DNA of 64,000 nucleotides from Phycomyces nitens (GCA_022702545.1 JAHRBC010000004.1:3906001-3970000); one strand, 5' to 3'; positions 48,166 through 60,751 are shown, counted from the first letter of the stretch. Translations and numbers: made by a program. Notes: generated from the sequence alone by a model not told the origin.

Positions 48166-49026
48166 GTTCAATACTGAGAGGGGGACGTGGTAATTTTTTG
48201 TTTTAGTAAGTGAGATGGAAACATCAAGGAAGTCCCAATTATTTCTGCTTTCTTTCTGGGCAGTAGATGGTTGTAGCAAGATTCATTCCTTTGACCTCGT
48301 GCTCTTCTCTATCTTTGCTTGTCTGCATAAACGTTGTTCATGTTGAAAGGATGAATTGAGGGATATACGTAGTTGTGGTTGTGGATGGTGTAAATATATA
48401 TATACATGTATAGGAGAGAACAGGATGATGCAAGGGAAATGACATGAAAGGTGGATTCAATGATGACCAGTAAAGAATCCAAGCCACGTTTGTCGGACCA
48501 AGACAGACTTCTTGAGGTAACAAACGAGCGAACGAGAGAGCACGATAGTCGGGGATAGGAAGACGCCAGCCTCTGCCCAGGGTCCGTAAAGCGGCGACAT
48601 ACCTTTGGTTAAAAAGGATGGGGGTAGGTGGTATTTACAGGCACGTTGGAGTGTGATGGATGGATGGCACTAAAGCTATTGATGCTGGCTAGGATGAGGA
48701 GGACGCCTAAGGGCTATTTGCACCACAAACGACGTCATCTTGGGATTACATATTTTTTATGCACGATACACTCCCTCCCTCCCCTCATTTGAGTGCCAGA
48801 TCCAAACCCACAGTTTAAGAGCACTGTGACTAGTTTTGATAATACGTGACCGTCACCTTTACAACGCAACAGACCAAAACTTGTGAGCAAGAACAATGGG
48901 CGCCGGACGTGGAAGGAAAGCGATGGTGACACAAATCCAGCCAATAGCCAATCACTCTTTAGGAACTTGCATGATGCCAGTCAAAAGTACTGCGAGGACG
49001 GAGGTTGTAAATACACTTTCTTCAAG
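48166..49026. other. Shared divergent promoter region of SUB2 and VAC14
   Basis: About 860 bases between two divergent start codons. No gene seen. An ATG at 48897 is out of frame with Vac14 and opens only a short frame, so it could act as an upstream ORF. Confidence 0.55.
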
Positions 49027-52000
49027 ATGGATACTGAAGTATTCTCGGCACCGCTTGTCAAGGCCCTGACTGACAAGACATATCTGACGAGGAAAAAGGC
49101 CGCACTTCAGATAGAGAGGCAATGATAATAAATCAAGCTAGGAAAAAAAAATAGGCTGTTGGAATATTGACAGACATCTTTAGACTTATCACAAAGAGCG
49201 ACAAGATACCTGAACAGATCACCTCCATCATCGAAACACTTGTTCAGGACTTTGTGTATTCCAATAGCCCAAATCATCGAAATGGCGGTCTTATAGCTCT
49301 AGCTGCAGTTACTATAGCCTTGGGTCCCGTAAGTATGACCAAGATTAAAACAAACAAACAAAACCAAAACCAAAAAATAAAAAATATTAAAAATCGGATG
49401 CTTAGGACATTGCCTTGAACCTCGACATCATCATACCTCCCATCCTGTCATGCTTCAATAATCAAGATTCCAAAGTGAGATATTATGCCTGTGAAAGCAT
49501 GTATAATATTGCAAAGGTTGCAAAAGGAGAAGCACTCCGTTTCTTTAATGGCATATTCGATGCCCTTTCAACTGTAAGGACCTTTTTCTTTTCTTTTCTT
49601 TTTTAATGGGACACCAAGCCCCTGTCTAATAATTTCCTGCACATAAAAAAGCTATCTGAAGACACTGAAATGTCTGTCAAGAATGGTGCTGATTTTCTTG
49701 ACCGTCTGATAAAAGACATTGTTCTGGAACTAGCGACCACCTACGTCTCGCCGTTTGATCCACCTGGCCAAAAGACCACATTCTCCTTGCCAAATTTCAT
49801 TCCTCTTCTTTCCTCAAAGATATCCACAAAACACTCATTTACACGCAACTATCTTGTGCTATGGATCAGTAATCTCGAGTCAATCCCAGAGTTGGGTCTG
49901 ATTTCGTATCTGCACGAATTTCTAGACGGATTGCTTGATTTCATGAGTGACTCGAGCGAAGATGTGCGAGTGGCAACTGAACAACTACTCGAGAACTTTT
50001 TGATGGATATTATGGACGATTGTTATTCTCGGCAGGCTGCAGAGGAAGGCAGCTATGGAGAAGAGGAAACGGAAGAGAGCAATGATCATGATACAGAAAG
50101 AACCCTCAAAGGAAAATCGGTTGAAAAGAACACTTCACCACCGGCCAACATTCATTACGGACGCATCATTGAAATCCTTGTTCCTCATCTATCCTCCCAG
50201 AATGAAGATATTCAAAAGGTTGCTTTAAGGTGGACAAGCGAATTGATCAACAATGAAAAGGACATCATCATTCAGTTTACACCTCAGATCATATACGCCG
50301 TTCTGCCCTCACTCTCTCATGCTCTCAAGGAAGTCAAGATGGCTGCGGCAAGAGCAAACCTGGGTCTACAACGACTTGTTCTTGAGACACCTGTGATGGA
50401 GAGTAATGAGGTTGAGGATCCCTTTGATTATCAAATGACAGTAACCAACCTACGCCTACAATTCCTCAATGAACATGAAGAAACAAGGATAGCCAGTCTG
50501 GACTGGTTGCTGATGCTTCATAAAAAGGCGCCCTATAAAGTGAGTATGGGTCAGATTTACTAGCAAGAACTCTTGTAACCCATTGGTTGCTCAGATCCTG
50601 GCTTCGGATGATGGGACCTTTCCTGTCCTACTAAAGACCCTTTCTGACTCGTCTGAAGAGGTAAGTTTATAAAAAAAGATATAAAAAGTGGGATTATGTA
50701 TAAACATTGGTGTAGGTTATTCGACGTGATTTGCAGCTACTAGCCCAAATATCGTCCTACTCAGACAATGATTACTTTCGTAGTTTTATGATGAATCTTG
50801 TCTCATTGTTCAGTACAGACCGCCGGCTACTTGAGAATAGAGGCAGTTTGATCATTCGACAGCTTTGCACCAGCCTTGACCCAGAGAGAATCTATATCAC
50901 CTTGGCAGATGTACTAGAGAAAGACGAGGTAAATCTATATAAAAATTGTGATGTTTATTCTTGCTAACATGGATGAAAATGCCACACACACACAAAATAG
51001 GATCTAGAGTTTGCCAACATCATGGTCCAAAACCTCAATGTCATTCTTATTACCTCTGCAGAACTTGCTGACCTTCGTAAACGGCTGCGAAACTTGGATA
51101 CAAAGGTAAATCCTTACTAGGATCTACTTGCACAATAATGACCCATCTTGTCTTGTCCTCAAGGATGGTCAACAACTCTTCATTTCGTTGTACAAATCAT
51201 GGTGCCATAGTGCCGTGGCTACACTCTCGCTATGCCTTTTAGCCCAGGCATATGAACACGCAGCCAATATGCTTCAAATATTGTGAGTCGTTGTTTCCCA
51301 AGGTATCTGTTTTATTGATAAAACGCTTTTAATACATGTAGTGCTGAACTTGATATCACTGTCAATACACTCATTCAAATCGATAAGCTGGTACAGCTTA
51401 TTGAATCACCAGTGTTTACATGTAAGAACTCTAGGCTAATGATCAAGCCACGATTTGAAGAAGAAAATAAAATAATAACAGGAATACTGCCTAGATCTGC
51501 GCCTCCAACTGCTAGAGCCAGAAAAATACCCTCATTTGCTAAAGTGCCTTTATGGCCTGCTTATGCTTCTTCCTCAATCGTCAGCATTTTCTACCCTCAG
51601 AAGTCGCCTGAGCTGTGTGTCTTCTATTGGATTCCTCCATTTCATGCCAAAGAGGTAGACTGGGTGGACTCAACCCAAGATCATATATATATATATATAT
51701 ATACTGATTTAAATTCCAAATAGCCCCATAGAGGCTCCCAAAAAGCAGCCTACAAAGAGTATCAGTAATGGACACTCCAAAGTAATAGAAGATCCCATAA
51801 AATTCAATGAGCTTCTCCAGCACTTTAGAAATGTTCAGCTCAGGCATGAACGATCTCGAAAGCAAGGTAAAGATATAAATTGAACTGCAACCTACTCATA
51901 TGCCCAATGTGATTTTCTAGCTATGCAGAGTATTGCCCGTAATAACTTTAGACCTCGTAGACCTCGATTCTTCCATGGTAAGAGACATGGGGTTGTATAA
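49027..52000 (+). CDS. VAC14: Vac14, scaffold of the Fab1/PIKfyve PI3P 5-kinase complex
   Basis: Twelve exons: 49027-49116 (end uncertain), 49155-49328, 49406-49573, 49652-50539, 50595-50660, 50716-50928, 51001-51105, 51164-51282, 51342-51421, 51495-51654, 51724-51866, 51921-52000; about 761 residues. Conserved blocks include [58 protein letters not shown], the Vac14_Fab1-binding region ([14 protein letters not shown]), [20 protein letters not shown] and [20 protein letters not shown]. The protein is built of HEAT repeats and organises Fab1 and Fig4 at the vacuole membrane. All junctions close in frame except exon 1 to exon 2, which has no canonical donor. Confidence 0.9.
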
Positions 52001-52972
52001 AAAGACATGCCAACCTTTTTGCCATCAAAAAGGGTCATCTGGTGGAGCCATTAGTCTTGCTAGTGATCCGTCAAGTACAAGTAGCCGGGACCTTTGCATG
52101 GAAAAGGTTTCCAAGACCCATACAAACAACAGCAATTCTCTGGGCATAAAAGAGAGAGCATCGGGCATTAATGGCTCTTCCCGGCTGCTCCACAAGGGGC
52201 GCAAACTATAATGAATGAATGATTTGCAACCATGGCATAACACACTTATTAAATCGACAATTAATTGGCAAAGTGACCTCTGATGGTTATGTCTTGAAAG
52301 CCCAGGATCATATGTGCGTTTCATCTCTGATTGGCCTGAAACCATCAGCCACGCAAAAGTGATAATGATAATAATAATAACAATAATGAGTTGAAGCGTG
52401 GGGAACAAATGGGTTTCCTATCATTCTTTTCTTTTTCTTTTTTACAAAAAAAAGGGTATTCAGAAGACATTCAGAAGACATTCAGAAGACATTCAGGGCA
52501 TTATCATCCCCCTCTCTGATTTGTGTATACGATTCAGTCTTGCTTTGCAGCATATTATGATTTGGTTGTTGGCTAGAAGAAGAAAAAAGATAGGAGTAAT
52601 GGTTATCAGCACACACGATCCTTAAAGGGAACCAATAGGTCAAACAACCCTTACTAATCTCGGTCTGACACAGAGGCATCTCTTGATACTCTCACGCGCC
52701 CAACCATGAACCATACGGCTCAAACAAACCGATTCCTGTGCAAAGTAGATGGGTTACAATAACAAAAAGATCCCTTTTATATGTATATGACTGAGAATAT
52801 CCACAATGCCTTTTGGTACTCATGACCTTGTCCTAATCGGGTACACAAGAGATCAACGAATAGCGATAACAAGAATAGCAATAATAATAATAATAATAAT
52901 AATAAAAACTGTTTGGCGTCTCTTGGTCTTTCTGTTCTATATACTTTTTTTTGTTGTTGTTAAGAAACATCA
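52001..52972. other. Intergenic region
   Basis: No gene seen. It holds an 11-base tandem repeat (52458-52496) and an AAT/AATA tract near 52880-52905 before the transporter gene. Confidence 0.55.
52458..52496 (+). repeat. Tandem repeat of ATTCAGAAGAC, 3.5 copies
   Basis: Three perfect copies and a partial fourth of an 11-base unit. Confidence 0.9.
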
Positions 52973-54670
52973 ATGTTTGATTCCATCACTGACTATTGTC
53001 GGTCAAGATTCCCTGCTTCAAAGGGAAGAGCCAATTCAGAAGAGGTTCGCGGATTACTAGATGATCAAGATGTAGCGTCACTCGTCACTTATACCGAAGA
53101 TCAGGACAAGTACAGTCTGGTGTATTGGGTAAGATAATAGACTCTTGAATGGTTGCTAATCATCCTCTAGATCTTTTTTCTGTATGGCATTGCCATGCTC
53201 TTGCCATGGAATGGTTTGTTTTGATTCAAATGACTAAAGTGTGTCTAAAAGTGCTCTTGACAGTATTCATCACTGCATCCGAGTACTTTGCCAAGCGATT
53301 CGAAGGCTCTGGATACGAAGGCACATTCCAAAACTACTTTTCTACTAGTTTTACAGCAGCAAACCTGATATGTTTTGCGACACTCTTGTGGAAACAGAGC
53401 AAGGTAAGCAATTGGTCCATCATTATAAGCTCATCATTCCTCTGCTCTCATAGTCCACTAGTTTCTATGTAGAACTTGCGCCGTCGGTTGTGGTCAATGT
53501 GTTTGTATTTGGTGTTATGGCCATCACTGTGGAGACTGATGTGGGAGGATCAGAGTATTTTTGGTGTACACTTGCAATGTTGGTCATCACTGGTGTGTCT
53601 ACGAGTTTCTTTCAGATATCTGTATTTGCAGAGGCCAGCCGATTCCCATCAGAGTATATGCAGGCCGTAATGAGGTATCTATCATTGCATGTATGTGCCT
53701 TATCAAATTACCCTTGCTTACCACATAATCTTGGTCTTTTCTCTCTCTCTTTCGGTCATAGTGGACAAGGTAAGCTGATTCCTAGAGTGATGTCAAGTTC
53801 TAACCATTGTGGCCAGGTGTTGCTGGTGTTGCTGTGGCCGTGTCGTCTATCCTGAGTGCCCTGGCAGGCTCTACAAACAGCCCCCCAGATGAGGCAGCCA
53901 TTGCAAGGTCGGCATTCTTATACTTCATGACAGCCCTCATTATCACGGTGGCTGCATTGATAGGCCGTTTTGTGGTCGTGCGACAGAGGTTCTACCTGCG
54001 CCATATTACATTCGAGACTGTGCCGGCATCTGCCTCGGATGATAGACTTGAGGATGTGGAGAGTTCGAGCCAGATGTTTGCCACCGAGTCACTTTCTGTA
54101 TCTAGAGTGTTTTGCAAGTCGGCTGGTCTGATCTTTGCTGTCGGATATGTGTTCTTTATCACTCTTGCTCTTTTCCCATCCATTACCGCCCTCATCAAAT
54201 CAGTCCATCAGATTGAAGTGCCCCTGAGGTCTCTTACGCGCCGCAACCGGTTCTTTGACGATGACATCTTTGTTGCCTTTCATTTCCTGCTCTTCAATGT
54301 TGGAGACTGGGTTGGCCGGACGATGCCAATCATCCGGGTTTTCCAGACATTCGATACCCGAGCACTGACCTTGATGTCCTTGGCGCGCACCGTGTTCGTA
54401 CCGGCCTTTTTGATCTGCAACGTGGTTGTTCCGGGTGAGCGGAAATTATCTGTATTGGTGAATAGCGATGTGGCCTACTTTACACTTGTATGGCTGTTTG
54501 CAATCACAAACGGGTGGATTGGCAGTCTGACAATGATGGCTGCCCCTCAGCAACCCTTCCTCAAGAGTGCCGCCGAGAAATCTCTGATTGGAAGTCTGAT
54601 GAGCTTCTTTTTGGTGCTTGGGTTGGCCATCGGGGGTGCGGCCAGCTTCATCTTGAGATCAATGGTTTAA
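52973..54670 (+). CDS. Equilibrative nucleoside transporter (SLC29/ENT family)
   Basis: Six exons (52973-53128, 53171-53213, 53264-53403, 53454-53674, 53762-53769, 53817-54670) give 473 residues. A hydrophilic N-terminus precedes the first helix (WIFFLYGIAMLLPWN), which ends in the ENT PWN motif. Other marks are YFxxSF-like helix 2, FAEASRFPSEYMQAVM leading to SGQGVAGVAVAVSS, and the C-terminal HFLLFNVGDWVGR and TNGWIGSLTMMAAP motifs. About eleven hydrophobic segments are visible, as in the family. It should carry nucleosides across the plasma or vacuolar membrane. Exon 5 is an 8-nt microexon that, with flanking bases, encodes S-G-Q-G of a conserved motif. Confidence 0.94.
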
Positions 54671-54871
54671 AATAATAAAATGACAATTGAAATAATTAAT
54701 GGCCCTAATGATTTCCAATTGAACTGGCCTGCCAAAAAAAAGAGAGAGCGCACCAGAAACCCAATTCTAAGCTATAAATGCTGGCCGGATGTTTATTGTT
54801 TCTTTAATGAGAAGCAAATGGGCTTTAAAGAGTTCTTTTTATCAACTTCTTTTTAAACCACTTTCTTTAAA

Positions 54872-55516
54872 ATGTCCGATGCTCTTTTCACAAGCGATTT
54901 GGCAATGTGGTCTCCTCCAGTAATCTCTGCCTTTCTCAGCCCCATCAGTCCAGTGGGATACGAACTCCCTGACGACCCAATCACCTTTACTCACGAGCCC
55001 GTCTATCTTCCGCTCGCCTGTGTTATCTGTGGCCTCCCACATGCTCTTCAACCAACCACGTCCTTACCTTGGGATCCTGTTGACATCATGGCTACACCGG
55101 CCCCACTCCCCGAGAAGACAGAGACATCCGATCGAAGCCACCTCTACCGGATACCTGCCCCCACCAAACCACAATCGCTTGTTCGCCTTGTGCAACAGTT
55201 TGTTCGAATGGTAAGACGACTTATTCAACAAAAGAGACATGTTTATCCTGTCAAGCGAAGCCAGGGCCATTGTGCCCCAGAGACCCAAGAGATCAGGGTT
55301 CAGTCACCAAGGAAATAAGATCAAGATTGCTGGGTCAAAGAGTGCCAAAAAAGCCAAAACAAAAAATAATAATAATTGGTCACTGTATATTTTTTTTTGT
55401 CTAAATCACACCCCAATACCCACAGTTCTTGCACCTCAATTGACCAGACGCCCTTGGCGAGATGTAACCTGCCGCAGTCAAAGTTTGTTGTTATTCTAAA
55501 TAGGCGATACATATAA
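54872..55516 (+). CDS. Hypothetical protein with CVIC motif and lysine-rich segment
   Basis: An ATG at 54872 opens a frame of 148 codons (to 55318) if unspliced. A spliced reading with exons 54872-55210, 55281-55378 and 55426-55516 is in phase throughout, has a GTAAGA first donor and gives 175 residues ending QSKFVVILNRRY. I prefer the spliced form, though the second donor (GTCACT) is weak. The N-terminal half is proline-rich with LACVICGLPHA; a basic segment SKSAKKAKTK follows. The family is not recognised. It lies 200 bases after the transporter in the same direction. Confidence 0.5.
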
Positions 55517-55700
55517 ATACTTAAACTCCTCTTGTACACACAGCTTGGTTGGTTGTCATGACAACGTGTGCAACATAACCCCTTAATAATAATAAAAAAC
55601 ACAATGATCTTGTCACTTGGCAAACAGTTTTACTTGATTTGGCTATAGAGCTGTGACAATACGAGAGAGTTCGATTATTCCAAAGTGGTAAATTTTAGCT

Positions 55701-55752
<52 letters not shown>

Positions 55753-58226
55753 TTGAAAACTCTATCCGCTTGTACTGCCCTTGTGTCCATCTATATCCCA
55801 GTGTTTTCGGCTTCTATTGCCACAAAATATGGCTTCCAAATGCTCTCCAACCTTTGTGGATTTATCGATTCATAATACACTCTAGACAATAGAGCATTTT
55901 TATTGGTCTTGGTAATCAAACTGAGATTAGCTATTGTAAACTCAGATAGAGGTTGACAAGACAACCATTTTATTCTATATATTTACCCCTTACAAAGCCT
56001 TCAAAAGTGAAGGACCATGTCACCTTCATATGCATGTCCAAAATGACATATGGTTGGTCCAAATAATTTATACACAACCAAATATTGTAATAATTTTCAA
56101 ATGACAATTGATTTTAATATTTCCAGAATGTTAATTTCTGTATTAGGATCATTCGGATCATCTTTTTTTTAAAAAAAAAAAATCTTGAAGATCTACCTCT
56201 GTTGGCCACCGTATTCTGTTGTAGCAAGCGAATACCACTCAATTGGCAATAACCTGGCTCATGGTTGCTATTTAGGCTGATCCTGGCAGCCAAACCAATC
56301 TGGAACCAGGGATCTGGTATGTAAAATAGTTTGAATTGGCTCCATGTACACTTGGTCCTTGTCCTAGACTAATCAATTTTCTCAAGACTGACTCTCTCTC
56401 TCTATTTTAATTGGGATTTTGAGAATGCACGACATAAATGACATGTGGGCTGAAAATGAGATTTGTCTCGTGTACTAAGATTGAGTTTGATGTTGATGGT
56501 GTGAGGATTAAAAGTTCAAGTGATGTGAGTTAATTGGGAACATAATACCAGCCTCAAAGCTCAATGGGCCAAGAGACAGAAGCCTTGATAATATTATATC
56601 TATTTATTTATTTATTGATCATTTTAAAGCACAAGCATTGTAGATTAAACCGTTCAATTATATCATGTCGACCAAATCACATAGCCCATCTCTATAATGT
56701 AATGTCAATTTTGTCATCATTATTTTAATTGGAAAGTATATAATAATAGTAATAAAATAAATAAAAATATTGGAGCCAAAATTATAATAGTAAAATTAAT
56801 TTTATTTCCAAAGGTTTATTTATCGTTGTTGCTCGACATTACAAGTGGCGCCTTAATGTGATCTGCATCCCAAGCTGAGATGTAATGGATAACCTTAAAT
56901 TTTATATATAAATGTGCCAAGTGGAGCAAAGATATTCAACATTGATGTGATACTAATGGATATAATCATGGGCAGAATGCAAAATGGATGTGCGTATATT
57001 GCCACATCCTTTTTTTCTTTTACTAATATATTTATTAGGCGCACTGTCACAAGGTATATATATAAATGTAAACAGATATATGTGTGCAATATATAAAGCT
57101 AGATAGTAATTTTCTAGAGTACAAATTATTAACTCCATTTCCTATTTCTTTTTGTTGTTTGGCCAATTGCTGGTTTTAGCCTTTTTATTTTGTAAATGTC
57201 TTGTTAAAGAAGTACAGGCACTGAAATGTCGGCTTTTCGGGGCGATCAAAGCCAAACAATCTTTCACATTGGAAATGTTTATTTTTATATATAAAATATT
57301 CTAATCCCTATTCATTAGTACAACGTGGAATATTTGTATGTACCCACGTCTCAAGGCACATCTTCAAGGTTGGTAGGGGAGAATAGGATATAAAAGGGCA
57401 GACAGACAATTCCATATTTGTATGCAAATGGCTCACCCCAAGCTATAAAAATAAAATAATAAAATCTTGTAGAGCCGTAAGCCATTTTCTTTTGCTTTTA
57501 TTGGCCTTGTAATAAATGATGATTTATAAAAAAAAAAGTGACTGTGCTGAGCAAAAGTTGATGTATAAAACAGGGCTCTTTAAATCTGATTAAATGGGTT
57601 ACAGGACAACGAGTTATTTGCACCCTGGGATCCCAAAAGTATATATATTTATCAACACTTCCCAAACCCCCCTCACAACCACCCTTTTATTTTCTTGTTT
57701 TCTGTTTCTATTCGCCTGTTGGTAAAGATATTGGTTAGCCATACAGCCAAAATCATCCCATTAAGAGAGGTGTATCACGCATCTGTGTGACTCTAGTCTC
57801 GGCCAATCAAACTAGGTTCGTACTCCTGTGTATTTTCATCTTTTTTTTTATATATACACTTTTTTATTTTTTCATATATTTTCCCAACCCTCTACCTCCT
57901 CCTCCTTTCTCTCTCTTTCTCTCTTTCTCTTTCTCTTTCTCTTTTTTCTTTTCTTTTCTTCTCTTTTGCTTGCTCGCCTTGCTGTAAACCAGCAATAAAT
58001 CCAAGAGCAACTCGAAGCAAGAGTAACAAGTGGTACACTTCTTGCTCTACTCGTCATTTCCCAAATACCCCGCCTTCAAAAGCCAACAATTTCTTCCACA
58101 CCTCTTTCCGGTGCCTTCTTCCCTCAAAACAATGAATATTTTCCACACTCCTCATCACTATTCCCCCTTCTCCAACCCATTGAAGAGAAATCATCCCAAC
58201 AAAAGGGAAAAGCACCCAAAAGCGCC
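55517..58226. other. Gene-poor AT-rich stretch
   Basis: No supported gene. A long TTA microsatellite is at 55703-55752. A pyrimidine tract lies at about 57894-57967. From about 57998 the + strand is open in frame with the next ORF. Confidence 0.5.
55703..55752 (+). repeat. (TTA)n microsatellite
   Basis: About 16 perfect trinucleotide units, the longest triplet repeat in the window. Confidence 0.9.
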
Positions 58227-58739
58227 ATGGATCACAACGCACCTGGGCAGGACAGCCCCAGCCCTGTCGTCTTTTACCCTGGCCGATCCAGAACTTCCAC
58301 CTTAAAAGCATTTCGCACAACCTCCACATCTTGCACTTCTGATTACAACGACAGACCAATCTACCCGGACAACTCTACAACTTCCCCTGGACACAGAACT
58401 TCACACAGACGCGCACGGCAACATAAAAGTCATCCCTATCATCGTCCACGGCAACGATCTCCTCGTCCTACTCAAACCTCAAAACCTGACATTGATAACT
58501 CTCTTACACTCGACCTCTTTGGACCCCTTCCTACATCATCATCGTTATCTTACACCATTCCTGATACATCCTCTGCTCCTGCACAAGTACTTGAAGAGGA
58601 CCAAGTATTGGCCGAATTCGAAAACCACTTTCTACAACCCTCTATACTTCTTTCTCCTCCTAGCTCTCCTCGCTCTAATTTCTTTGACTTTGATTTTGAT
58701 TTTACTGGTTCAGGCCAAGATGAAGTTCTCTTTCCATAA
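58227..58739 (+). CDS. Hypothetical low-complexity protein
   Basis: From ATG 58227 a 170-residue frame runs to TAA 58739. It is rich in Ser, Thr, Pro and His, with a basic stretch (HRTSHRRARQHKSHPYHR) and an acidic/aromatic end (FFDFDFDFTGSGQDE). The same frame is open upstream to about 57998 and contains a hydrophobic piece (GTLLALLVIS), so the true start may be an upstream exon. Family not recognised. Two other frames are also long here, so coding status is uncertain. Confidence 0.4.
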   Translation: MDHNAPGQDSPSPVVFYPGRSRTSTLKAFRTTSTSCTSDYNDRPIYPDNSTTSPGHRTSHRRARQHKSHPYHRPRQRSPRPTQTSKPDIDNSLTLDLFGPLPTSSSLSYTIPDTSSAPAQVLEEDQVLAEFENHFLQPSILLSPPSSPRSNFFDFDFDFTGSGQDEVLFP

Positions 58740-58875
58740 ATATTCTCTTTTTTTATTATTATTTTTACATTGTATGTGCGTGTATAGATATAATAATATA
58801 TTTATATTTATATTTATATTCATAATCATATCTATCTACCAAATTTTATCAATAAACAATTATCCAAGTGTCAGG
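58740..58875. other. Convergent intergenic region
   Basis: AT-rich 3' region shared by the hypothetical ORF and the BAG gene. Confidence 0.5.
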
Positions 58876-59276
58876 TTAAGAAAAGTTCTTTATGGATCCC
58901 TTGATGCCATCAACCCGATCAAGCAGAGTCTGGGCTGTCTTGACCCCACTCTTTCGTGCCTGTCGAGCAGTCTCGAACCCTGGCTCGACCAGGATACCAT
59001 CGAGTTGGAAGAGGATCTGCATCAATTGCTCCCCCAAGTAGATTCCATAGTCCAACAGCTTTTTTCTGGCTTTTTCATCTCCAGGCTGTACAAAGGCCTT
59101 TACACGCTCTTCATACGCGTTGATATCAGGAATCAGGGTGTTTGAGAGTCTGGACTGGATGTCCTGGAGCTTAGCCAAGGTTGCAGCCTCGGTTGAGCTG
59201 ATGGGGGCAATTGGGCCAGATTGTGTACTTCTAGGCTACAGATCCATCAATACCAGAGAATCTATTTAAAATACAA

Positions 59277-59309
<33 letters not shown>

Positions 59310-59605
59310 CTTTTTGTGGACCTTCATGATCACTTTGGAGCCTGGACGAATACTATAGGCCCCAAGAGGGAGTTTGTCATTGTTCATTACAGCTAAAGGT
59401 CTATATTAGTCTTTTGCAGATAGTTGTATCAAATAGCCGTACCTCCATAGGCGGACAGGGCAATCTCGCCAGGGTCGATTCCTGTCAGTCGATGACATCT
59501 CTCCTTTAGGTCACCCACAGTTGTGTCTTCCAATTGCTGCTCGTAATCATCAAATTCAATTTTGAAATGTCGCTTTCCCCATTTGACTGTAATGGCATTT
59601 AGCAT
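58876..59605 (-). CDS. BAG-domain Hsp70 nucleotide-exchange co-chaperone with ubiquitin-like domain
   Basis: Three exons (59605-59443, 59392-59310, 59235-58876) give 201 residues. An N-terminal ubiquitin-like fold is seen (ITVKWGKRHFKIEFDDYEQQ, then GDLKERCHRLTGIDPGEIAL). A short linker follows, then a BAG three-helix domain: LIPDINAYEERVKAF, KARKKLLDYGIYLGEQLMQI and LFQLDGILVEPGFETARQAR. This is the layout of BAG1/Snl1-like proteins, which bind the Hsp70 ATPase domain and promote ADP release. No membrane anchor is visible, so it is probably cytosolic or nuclear. ATG 59605 is the first in frame. Confidence 0.85.
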
Positions 59606-60751
59606 TCTTGTGGTATATTCAAGGGGTGCAAGTATCAATAATATCAGTAATAATCGTCTTTCTTTTTTCTCTTTCTCTCTTTCTCTCTTTCTCTCTGTGT
59701 TGACTTGTAAGCTAATCAGAAAAATTCAAAGATCAAGCCGTAAATATGTATATATAAAAAAAAGGTGGCTTTCAAATGATACAAAAAAGAAGGGAAAAAA
59801 AAGTCCGAGACAAAGCTGTCTTTTTGTAAAATGCAAACGCATTTGATGATCATTAAAAGAGAGGTATGAATTTACTAGACAATTTTAATAATCATAAATA
59901 TTAACATTTGTTTCAATAATAATAATAATAATAATAATTTATTAAATTATTATTATTATTATATCAATACATCAATTATCGCTGTATAAGAAAAGGATGA
60001 TGAGCTGTAGTTGGGATGTATGACCATTGTAAATTACATGAAGAAAAATAAACAGAATTTCATCATGTTTATATAAATATATATATATATATATATATAA
60101 TATCAAACTTGGTATGAATTATTGGCCTACTGTAATAATTAGCCTCAGATACAATCCCATGAAAACACACAAAAAGTCCACAATACACGTTGTATTGTAC
60201 TACAGCTGGAATATCAAGACCAGTCAATTTATTTAGGCAACTGGACATTTCTTGATCGACATTCTAAAAGGTTAATCACCAGCCCATGCGTACCATATAT
60301 TTTATTTAAAGCAGAAATAAATCCACATGCTTTGAATAATAAGTAAAAAAAAGATAAACCAATGAGCTTTTTATGATCTATTGCTCATAATACGTCTAGT
60401 TCATCGTCAGTTTTTTTTAAATATATATACATAATTTTCCATTTGGAACCCACATATTAAAGAAGTTCACAAGAGAGTCTTGTGTAATGTCCAATATTTT
60501 GTCTGAAAAGCAGCTGATTATAACTGAAAACAAGGGCCTGATCGAATTCATTTACTGCAGCCCATCAATGCCAAACATGAATAAATGGTCTTGTATTGCT
60601 ATTGTTTTGAGATGAAATGGACAAACAAGTTTTGTCGAGGTAATTGTATATTTGCAGCATTTTCCACAGCTAATTTGTATTTATCAAAGATACTAAATGA
60701 CCATCTCAAGGATCGCCCTTGTTGCCAACCCACTGGATAAAAACGATGATC
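59606..60751. other. Intergenic region
   Basis: No gene seen. TCTC/TTTC repeats at 59670-59695, AAT repeats near 59918-59936 and a TA tract near 60078-60100. Confidence 0.55.

Noticed and set aside
42400..48200. Idea of a coregulated gene cluster (autophagy, prefoldin, ribosome, splicing)
   Set aside because: Strand changes, separate promoters and unrelated functions; nothing suggests a biosynthetic or defence cluster.
55703..55752. Regular repeat that could suggest an array
   Set aside because: It is a plain TTA microsatellite; no CRISPR-like repeat-spacer structure is present anywhere in this eukaryotic window.
58054..58359. 100-codon frame on the - strand opposite the hypothetical ORF
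   Set aside because: Trp/Gly/Arg-rich composition is what antisense of a Pro/Ser/Thr-rich frame gives.
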